In this document: positions 55,761 through 64,000 of the stretch, piece after piece
How positions within the stretch are numbered: the first letter of the stretch is position 1
Layout of the letters: each line of letters starts with the position of its first letter
From: Acanthococcus lagerstroemiae
Taxonomy: Eukaryota > Arthropoda > Insecta > Hemiptera > Eriococcidae
Length of the DNA stretch: 64,000 nucleotides
Assembly: GCA_031841125.1 (NCBI GenBank)
Contig: CM063106.1
Location: 38,746,001-38,810,000, forward strand
Direction: 5' to 3'
Notes under the pieces: model-generated
Seen by the model: the letters and a program-made list of their open reading frames with translations, nothing else
Told to the model about the DNA's origin: nothing
The model's database searches: none
Translations under genes and position numbers: made by a program

Positions 55761-57485
55761 TAAAAATTCCTGGAGACTTCAAAACTTCTGCAAGCTTGTT
55801 TAAAACTGTACACGACTTTTCCACACTGGTTACCTTTTTTGAAGCATTTTCAATTAAAATTTTCCCTCTTGTTGGGGCAACTATTTTTATTCTCCTTTCC
55901 GTGTATCGCATCTGTCAGGAGAAAACTGGCCATGAGAGACTGGGGAGCTGCATCGGATGACAGAATTCTCCCGAGTTTGGGGAAGCTATACCTATACCAG
56001 ATGGCGGAATTCTTCCGAATTTGGAAGCGACAAAAGTGGAGTCAGAGAGAAGAGAAAATTGCTCCTTTGCTACTGCTCTGGCAGCGGGTTCATCTGTAAG
56101 CCTTCTTTCGATGAAAAATTATACTTTGAGGCGTGCTAGAACAGTTTCTATGACTTGAATTAAACCTTAATCCGCTTCTGTGCTTATAGTGACCTCATAT
56201 AATATTCATACCAGTCATAGTATAGACATCATGGGACCAGCCCCGTTATGTGACTGCATTTCCAAGGGGCAAGTTGAGATCCGAGGAAGGGGCTACTTCC
56301 GAGCTAAAGAAAAAAAAAAGAACTATTTGAACTCGAAAGGGAGCAAACGACAAAGAGATAACGTTACTTTTCGAGTTTACATCCAAATTCAGGAAATAAT
56401 ATTTTGTTGGGGGTAATGTCCTTCCTACCGCTACAGGCTGCCAACTAGATGAAAAATTGAAATAAAATAACCTGAGAAGTTTAACGTGCAAAAAGATTGG
56501 CAACGTGATGACGTAGATACTAGTATGAATGCAAAGTAAAGAAATATTCGGGGAATTTAAAATACTGTTAGTGATGATGCGCGTGACCCGTGAGACGTTC
56601 TAATTTAGCCGAATATAGAGATGTTCGCGGATGAACGCAAAACCGTTAACTGTTCATGGGCAGAGTAGGTCTAGTTTTAGTGTATTCTTCTAATAATGTG
56701 TTCGAGCTAGCAGACGAGCGTGGCTTTGCTGTGCCACTAACTAAGCCCCAAGCTAGTATCAGGCGTTCATCAGAAGACATTCCGAACGAATGATGTCACG
56801 TATGTGGAAACCGCGTGAGATGACTAAAGAGTGACGTAACGGGCACATTTCAAGGTTGAGCCATCCGGCGATTAAGCCGGGTTGGTATCGGTGTGACCTA
56901 GGCGAGGAATACTGCTGGGGATGTCAATAGAGCCATAATGTAGTTCCAAAGGGTGAGACTGAACTGAACTCAACCATATAACCTGGAAATTAAACACGGC
57001 TAGAGAAAAGTAGAAGCAACTGAAATTCGAAACAACTAGACCAACGATGTCGTATGTGGGTTATTTCCATAGACTTAAATAGAGGGAAGACTTGGGGACT
57101 AAGTCCCCACTCCAACAAAAGCCTCCCCCCCCCGAAAAAACTAAAAAGTCGTACGAGCGAAAGAATTTTCAGAAATATTAGATCGGGAGGCTTTGCCCCT
57201 TGGCCGCTTCGCTACGAATCCTCACCAGTAATCACTCAAAAACCACTGGACAATACAAACAGAAATCAACAACCAATAGAAACAGACATACACCAAAACG
57301 ACCATAGAACATTGGACAAGCATCAGTAACCAAATAGCTAACAGGAACACAGACAATCACAGTTCACCATACGGTAGTAATTAAACATAATATTACAAGC
57401 CTCACTCAGTAATAAACTCAGCTGTAAGACGATTCATGATAGCACGATATTTCTGTCAAAACACAATTTCAAGAGTGAACAAGTA
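55761..57485. other. Intergenic stretch
   Basis: No recognisable gene. Short frames around 55839-56139 overlap each other and show no domain. Confidence 0.45.
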
Positions 57486-57588
57486 CAGGGGCGCAACCAG
57501 AACTTTTCTTGGTGCCCCCCCCCACTAAGAAAAAATTCATCTTAATCGCAACCCCCCTCCCCTTACTTAAATCCTGGGTACGGCCCCG
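57486..57588. mobile_element. Short hAT-like remnant
   Basis: CAGGGGCGCAACCAG at the left end and CTGGGTACGGCCCCG at the right end are approximate complements, with C-runs between. No target duplication. Confidence 0.35.
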
Positions 57589-57611
57589 ATAGGAGTGAAA
57601 TTAAACAAGAC

Positions 57612-59250
57612 TTGAGTAACTTTGATCGGGAAATAGTAGAAGCTAAAATGACTAACAGTTGGTCAACTGAAAAAGTGAGGAAGGCAATTTCCAAAAGTCG
57701 TCATCTCCTTCCATTTCTGACCCCCGGGATAGGCAAACGCAACACCTATGATAGATCTGAAATAATGAAGGAGGCAACCGATTTTTTCCGTAAGCTTTGC
57801 GCCGCTGATGATACGAATGTTCTGCCCACTCCGGTTGGTGGAGGTTCTAATGCCTCAGCGAAAGATGAACAATCTCCACCCTTCCTGACTAAGGAACTTT
57901 CCACGATTTTGTCCAAGCTGAAATGCAACAAAGTGGCTGGCCCGGATGAGCTCGACAATTCCACGTTTAAGGTTTTAGCTGAATCCATTACTCCGTTTCT
58001 CACAGCTCTGGATAAAAAAAAGCGATCGCAATAGGATCTAGCCGACCCTAAAAAACAGAATTTTCGGAATACTGGATGCTCACTAACCTGAAGAACAAGC
58101 GGGTTTTAGGAAAGGATATTCTACTCGTACTATTGATCACATTTTCACTTTTAATGGACTAATCGAGGTTGCTAGGGAATACAAGTTAGCTATGCAGTTC
58201 ATGTTCATTGACTTTGAGAAGCCATTCGATTCTGTGTCACACAGATTCGTCTGGAAAGCTTTAGGAGACCAAGGGGTCAATGCGGATACTATCAAAATCC
58301 TAGGAAAGCTCTATGACAGCTCAGAGGCATACGTGAAACCGGATCTTCCTGGGGATAAATTTAAGTTGGGCAAGGGAGTAAAGCAAGATGACCTCCTTAT
58401 TTATTCAATGTCGTTCTGGAAAAGATTTTTCTATAAATTTGAATTGGGAGAATGAGGGTATTTCGGTCAATGGGCAAAAATTAAATCACGTCCGTTTTGC
58501 CGATGATGTTGTTCTGTTAAATGAGAGCAAAGATGAACTGGAATCCATGGCCAACGAGCAGAGTGCGGCGAGCAAAGTAGCTGGCCTGTCAATTAATTTT
58601 TCAAAATCGAAACAGATGTGTTGAAGCGTCAAAATTTTTGCTGGACAATCATGAAATCAGAAGTGTCTCAGAATATAAATATCTAAGCCAAATCTTATCA
58701 TTTGAAAACAGACAAGATGAAGAACTAAAAGCTCGTATATCCGATGCATGGAGGAACTTCTGGTCTCTTAAACACATTTTCAAGAGGAAATTGAATATTG
58801 CCTCGAAAGCCAGGGTGTTCAGACAGTGTGTAGAGCCGTCGCTGACTTACGGAGCCCAGACCTGGGCCCTTACCAAAACTCAAGTTAATAAGCTGAGAGC
58901 CACTCACAACAGGACGATGAGGTCGCTTCTAGGTTTAAGATTGATCGATAAAGTTAGTACGCAATTTTATTAGAGGGAAGTCTAATAATTCTGATGTTGG
59001 ATGGACAGTGAAGAAGCTGAAACATGGATATGCGGGGCACCTGACCAGATATCACGGAAATAAACTAAATAAAATTGTGGAATCTTAGTATCCTAGAGAT
59101 CATTGTAGGGAGAGGGGAAGACCACCCACGAGGTGGAGGGACGAAATTGTTCGGAGATTCGGGATTTTATGGCAGAGAACTGCTAAGAACAGAGGGACTT
59201 GGAGACAGGCGGTAGCGGCCTATACCCGTGACTGGGTGGGCCCGACGGCG
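57612..59250 (+). pseudogene. RTE-type non-LTR retrotransposon, decayed reverse transcriptase
   Basis: Frames shift at least three times, but the motif order is clear. KLKCNKVAGPDELDNSTFK is near 57920. QAGFRKGYSTRTIDHI is near 58092. FIDFEKPFDSVSHRF (first catalytic aspartate) is near 58205, and a damaged GVKQDD motif B is near 58377. NGQKLNHVRFADDVVLL with the FADD catalytic motif is near 58465, and LTYGAQTWALTK is near 58845. GRPPRGGG/RWRDEIV and GTWRQAVAAYTRDW are near 59118-59230, ending at a TGA near 59250. The endonuclease part is absent. The C-terminal WRDEI/GTWRQ block is typical of RTE-clade elements in invertebrates. Inactive. Confidence 0.8.
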
Positions 59251-60331
59251 TGACAACCCCCCCACCAGGGTCGTCCGTTTTTGGTAAAGATTATTGTACA
59301 TGTATATGTTCTTTTCTCCCGGGTCAAGGCAACAAATGAATAAAATTAATTTCCTACTTTTTGTTGGGGGAATTTCAGTTTGTGGGTGGGGGCTGACTCC
59401 CCAAATACTCCCCCTGTTCCGTCTAAGTTTCTCACATTCCAATCGAGATTGCTTTTGAACGGTGAGCACGATTAGCTAACGCTAAGACAACGACCACTTA
59501 AGAAGCGGCAGTGCAGGACTTATTTTCATTCAACATAGAACTGATTTCAGTTTGTCGGTTTATGAGTTGAGTCAATTCGTGCAATGCAGTTTCAAGTTTT
59601 CACGTTCCTTTCTGCCATTGGTTTTACAATGATATCGTGAGCACGTACTAAAATGTGTTAAGGTCACCGTAGATAACATGTATATACGTGTAACATATCA
59701 CTTGGTATTATGGTGTCCTTGATTTCAGCACACCGTTTTCACCAAATACACAAATACCACATTTAATGCGCAGCTTTTTGCATTGAGGCATACCATATAA
59801 TAGATAATTCCTCGATAGCTATTCATCCGTAGTTGTTGTAGCTGTTGTTTTAAATTTGTCACACATAAATGTCAAGTCGAGTCTCCTCGAAGGGTAGCCG
59901 ATCCGAATTTCCTGGAAATGTTAACTTGTTTTCGAATTTTTTGTTTTACTTCGCCATTTACTGCCGGTCAGAAATTCGTTTGTCAAATCTCGTACACAAT
60001 TGTACAGAATGAAGGCAGGCCCGAGGCACTACAGTCGTGATCCAGTACAATTTACTGGCTTGTTGGAACAAAGAAAATTTTTCAATAACGATATAGTACG
60101 TGTAACAGTGCGTCCGTGTTCTAACTGGGGATAGACGGAATGTCTCATGGATTTCCGCATGGTGCGTTTTCGTGGAATTCAAAAATTGACAAAAATGATC
60201 TTTACTCTACTTGCTTATTAGTGTTTTTAGGATTACGAGTCGGTAAATGTAGGCCAACCCTTCGCTCCTAGAAAAGTGCTGCGACACTCTTGAATACAGT
60301 AACGAGTTCATCACAGACTAATACAACATCG
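59251..60331. other. Intergenic stretch
   Basis: Nothing recognisable apart from a consensus donor-like GTAAGT at 60332-60337, which could end an unidentified exon. Confidence 0.4.
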
Positions 60332-60340
60332 GTAAGTTTA

Positions 60341-60562
60341 ATGACCCTGGCAGAATGTGACAGAATGATCGGAAAGGTAGAGAAGACGAAATGGACCACA
60401 AGAGGATGGCATGAGGAAGAAAGCGAATTCTATTATAATGGTATTCACGTGTCGTATTTTCATCACGCTGGTATTTATTATAGGCTTTTCGTTTTCTATG
60501 GGTTGATGGAATGTAGTGGAAGTTCGAAGAATTTAGGTGAATTAAAGGTCACTGTTCGGTGA
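60341..60562 (+). CDS. Hypothetical ORF, 73 residues
   Basis: ATG at 60341, stop before 60563. The translation (MTLAECDRMIGKVEKTKWTT...) has a mixed, protein-like composition with several aromatic residues, but no recognisable domain. It sits a few bases after a GTAAGT donor-like site, so it may instead be intronic. Confidence 0.2.
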   Translation: MTLAECDRMIGKVEKTKWTTRGWHEEESEFYYNGIHVSYFHHAGIYYRLFVFYGLMECSGSSKNLGELKVTVR

Positions 60563-60745
60563 CATTACATATGATATTATTTTCAGACTATAGGTATAGG
60601 CCGATATTCAAAACTAATAACCGAATGAATTCTTGATACTGCCAGTGAACGAGGTGATCGTTATAGTAAATTATATCGCCATTCTTAATTTTCATTGATA
60701 CAGAGTCGTAGCGACTGCAAATTTTGAGAAGGTGATGGTACCAAA

Positions 60746-61100
60746 CAGGGATGTGAAAGCCGTATACATATAAAGATTTCGCTTTTGGATTTAGCTTCCA
60801 GAAGGAACTCTATTGGCTTCCGATTTCACTTTTGACTTTTCACAATACAGCTTCCAGCTTTCAACTTTTGACCTTGAGGGATAAATCGTTCGGCTTTCGG
60901 CTTTTAGCTATTGGCTTTCAGCTATTTGAAAATTACTGTAAAACTGAAAAAAGAAAAAAGAAAAAAAAAGTGGAAAATATAAAGATTTGGATTTTGCTAT
61001 TGACTTTTCATCATTAAGCTTTCAGCTTTCAACTTCTGACCCTAAAGACAAAAATGGTTCGGCTTTCAGCTTTGCTTTTTCAGCTTTTTTCTCATCCCTG
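60746..61100. mobile_element. hAT-like MITE made of GGCTTTCAGCTT-type repeats
   Basis: Ends CAGGGATGTGAAAGC and GCTTTTTTCTCATCCCTG are near complements. Flanks GTACCAAA and GTACTGAA match 6/8. The interior resembles 51072-51468 in reverse orientation. Confidence 0.65.
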
Positions 61101-62400
61101 GTACTGAATATGAAATGTCTTGATTGTGTGTATTTTGTCGACTAGATTTGAACAGAAATTTCCTTCAATATGAAAGGAATGAAGTAAGTGGTCCTTATAA
61201 TATCTATCCAGCAGGTATGTGCCAGCAGCCGGTCTGATGAAAGAAGGAGAAATGGGATTCCCCCGGGGCCGGACGTTTTTGGAAGCTCAAATTTTTCATC
61301 AACTGCTTTTTCTTTTTCTCTCTTTTTCTTACATTGTCTGATTTTTTAAAGGGGGGGGGGGAGGGGAGAACAAAACCATAACCTCCGAAGTGAGTTTGAA
61401 AAAACTGTAAAATATAATTCCCCCCCCCCATTTTTTGGGCCTGTGTTTTTCCTCGACAACCCTGATCAGTAGATCACTAACTCCAGTCCAAAATATATCA
61501 TTAGTCTATTCTAACTTCCCACTCAACATTACCACGAACCTAGATACATTACAAACAGGGCAGTCGGACTTGAGGGTGAGCAAACTAGATAATCACCACC
61601 GAGGGCCGCCACACTGACCTCCTACAAGAAACAATGCTTTCACTAGATAACAAGTAACACGGGCATCCTTACTGAGCCACAACAAAAAACACAAATGTCA
61701 CTAGATAATCATGTACAGGAGTCTTCACTTGAAAACTGCATACAGAGAGCGAAGAGGGTGGAGCTCACTATATAAATTCCGCGAGGAAAGCGAACGAATA
61801 ATATTTAGCCCCCACCCCTCAAGAAAAGCTATTTGCGCATATTCTTGTAGTCCTTCACAACTATATGAGTTAAATGTGACTCCTCTGAGTGGGCATAATC
61901 AATTGAGCAACGTATCGGAATACTAAATTCGAAAATTTAGTGAGTGTTTTATTCCGATCTCAATTTAGGCAACGAAGTCGAGTTCTTCCTCTTCTGAAGG
62001 TTAATTTACGGATGTTCCGGAAAAATAGAAAACAATCCTCCGTTTCGAAAATGAGAAGTCGGATCCTTTCTACAAGGAAGGAAAACAAATTTTATTTTCT
62101 AACTGACCCCCCCCCCTTTTCTATGGAAAATTCAACGAAGTTTCGTAATAAAGGGGGTTTCTGTGTTGCTGAGCTCGGAAATTCAACAAGATTTCTGATT
62201 CAACCGCAAAAGGTGTCGCAAATTTGACTTCTTCCTTTTCAGAGGGACCAATCCGCGTTAGGCGAAAAATTGAACGAAGTAAAGTTTTTGCGGGTTGCTA
62301 ATTGGCACAAACTGAATAAGATGTATCCAAAATACCAATTTCAAACGTTGAATTGACTACACTGTTTGACTCACGAAAATCAAACCGTCAACACTAGATT
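61101..62400. other. Intergenic stretch
   Basis: No supported gene. G- and C-runs lie near 61350, 61420 and 62107. Confidence 0.4.
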
Positions 62401-63059
62401 AGAACGTATCGCAACATACCCCCTCACCAGATCATCCTTTTTTTTTTTTTTCTCTCTCTCGTACGAATGAAACATGATGTTCTTTATTTTTTCATGGAGA
62501 AAGGAAACCGTCTCTCGTTATTTAAAGAAAAGAGCAGAGTTCTTTACATTGAAATAAAAAAAAAGTTTTCCTTTTTTTAAATGTTGCATGATTTACTTTT
62601 TTGGTGGATAATAAAGTGAAGTTTTTCTTAGAGAGCAAAAGAGGGACAATTTTTCTCACTCTCCTTATGAATAGGAATACTTTTTCTCTTAAATTGTGAT
62701 TTTTTTTTCTTTTTTCAAAGAGAAGAACAACTCGTTTCTCACAGAGAGGAAAAAACAAGACTTCTTAATTTTTCTTCATATTTCCCATTCTTGAAGAAGT
62801 AGAAAAGTTTGGTTAATTTTTCTGTAATGACAGGATCATGTTCTTTTCATTTAGGAAATGGAAGGGGTAATTTTCTTCTCGTTTCTAACAAAAGGGACAC
62901 ATTTTTTTTCATAGAGGAAAGGAATAGGAATGTTTCTTTTTTTTTTTAATTCGATCAAAAAAATATATGTATATTTTCTTATTCATGAAAAACAAGGATA
63001 AAGTTTTCCTCATTCAAGAAAGAAACGATTTTATTCTTCAAAAAAAAAAAAAAAAAAGG
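62401..63059. repeat. Degenerate purine/pyrimidine-rich repeat
   Basis: Loose repeats of TTTTTCTC, AGAGGAAA and GTTTTCCT-type sequence about every 30-40 bp, with T- and A-runs. The minus-strand frame at 62522-62758 is composed of these repeats. Confidence 0.5.
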
Positions 63060-64000
63060 CACATCATTTCGGAGCCTAGATTTCATGGATATGTTATCTG
63101 TTTCGGACTCTTTTAGATTCGTTTCAGCTTTTTTGACATCCACCTGAACAGGTTTAGAATTCTGTGAGACTCTTTCAGGCTCTTCTTCAGTCTTGTTTAA
63201 AATTCATCAAAACTTCTGTACATGTTTTTATCATTTCTAAGGATTTTCGAGGCTCGTTTTAGGAGTACTCCTGGCCTGATTCAGATTTTCAAAGACTATT
63301 CTCGACGACTATTTGAGACTTCTGCATTCTTATTCAAGATTCTTTAGAAATCATCCAAACGGCTTCAAGATTCTTCGAAATTCATTAAGATTTTTCCAAT
63401 CCTGTTACTGACTTTTCAAGACTGCTTTAGGAATCTTATAAACATGACAAACTATTTGGAACTATTCTATGCTTCATTGAGACTTTTGAAAATTTCCTGG
63501 TCTAGTTGAATACATATGGAGGCAAGTTCAATATTCTTTGAGACTTCAAGGTTGTTTTAAATTTGTTTGTTTTAGTATCTAGTCGAGTCTTAATAAGTTT
63601 TAAATAGGTCTACAATCGTCTCTGAGAAATCTGAAACAGTCTGAAAAAATTTTTGTGGAGCGTAAAATAATAATGTTAAACAAGACCGAAAAAGTTCTAG
63701 AATAATTATCGAACAATTCTGGACGAGTTTTGAGGAATGAAGGTACGCCTGACAGAACTAAAAAATGTATGAGGATATACTCCCCCCCTCCCCGAACCGG
63801 GAAGAAGCTGAACATACCCATTTTACAACTCATCTGAGTGAGTCTTAAGGGGTTTTTTATACGATCTGGAAAAGTTTGAAAAAGTCTGTGTAGAACGTAG
63901 GGTAATAACCTTGAATTCGAAAAAGTTTTAGACATAGCCTTGAACAATTCTGTAATGGTCTTGTTGAAGAAAATTGCGCGAAAGGACTTCAAGGAAGTTT
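63060..64000. repeat. Degenerate short-period repeat island (GACTCTTC type), continues past the window
   Basis: Variants of AGACTCTTTCAGGCTC, TTCAAGATTCTT and GAGACTT recur throughout to the last base. The minus-strand frame 63600-63992 is built from these repeats. Confidence 0.55.

Noticed and set aside
63600..63992. Minus-strand 130-residue frame at the window end
   Set aside because: It is built from the degenerate GACTCTTC-type repeats.

Overview
This window is eukaryotic nuclear DNA, most likely from an insect. The sequence is AT-rich, its genes are split by GT-AG introns, it carries an intron-containing tRNA-Tyr, it holds an annexin closest in type to the insect annexin B9 group, and it is loaded with short DNA transposons, mainly hAT-like. 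A sap-feeding hemipteran is possible, but nothing here proves it.

Three protein-coding genes can be recognised. (1) Positions 72-14832 (+) hold the 3' part of a ZNFX1-type RNA helicase/zinc-finger gene. It has six internal exons and two candidate terminal exons (9099-9946 and 14120-14832) that share one splice phase and each encode an RZ-type zinc finger. The helicase exons lie upstream of the window. (2) Positions 25481-26678 (+) hold a complete two-exon GMPPB gene (GDP-mannose synthesis). (3) Positions 42167-50151 (-) hold an annexin B9-like gene with seven coding exons; exon 4 lacks one base and the C-terminal exon was not found. A fourth coding block, 17759-19457 (+), encodes an unrecognised protein broken by a one-base frameshift. 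One tRNA gene, tRNA-Tyr(GTA) with an 18-nt intron, lies at 35880-35970.

Most of the rest is transposon-derived. Many elements can be delimited by terminal inverted repeats and target-site duplications. Several are nested: a hAT element inside another at 3808-4541, and a three-level stack at 38145-41533 built on a decayed ZMYM1-like hAT transposase. There are two decayed non-LTR retrotransposons (5110-6600 minus, 57612-59250 plus), three large inverted repeats (10327-12773, 30521-31999, 45212-46690) and several degenerate tandem arrays (34000-34750, 53130-54980, and short-period islands near 48.5, 55.2 and 63 kb).

The most striking structure is 16454-22467. Two near-identical 454-bp hAT-type miniature elements in direct orientation bracket about 5.1 kb, including the unknown ORF. 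The outermost flanks are a perfect 8-bp direct repeat, while the inner flanks do not match. This is what is expected if the whole 6-kb block, cargo included, moved as one composite transposon. The second point of interest is the ZNFX1 terminal-exon pair, where one RZ finger is canonical and the other has changed a putative key histidine.
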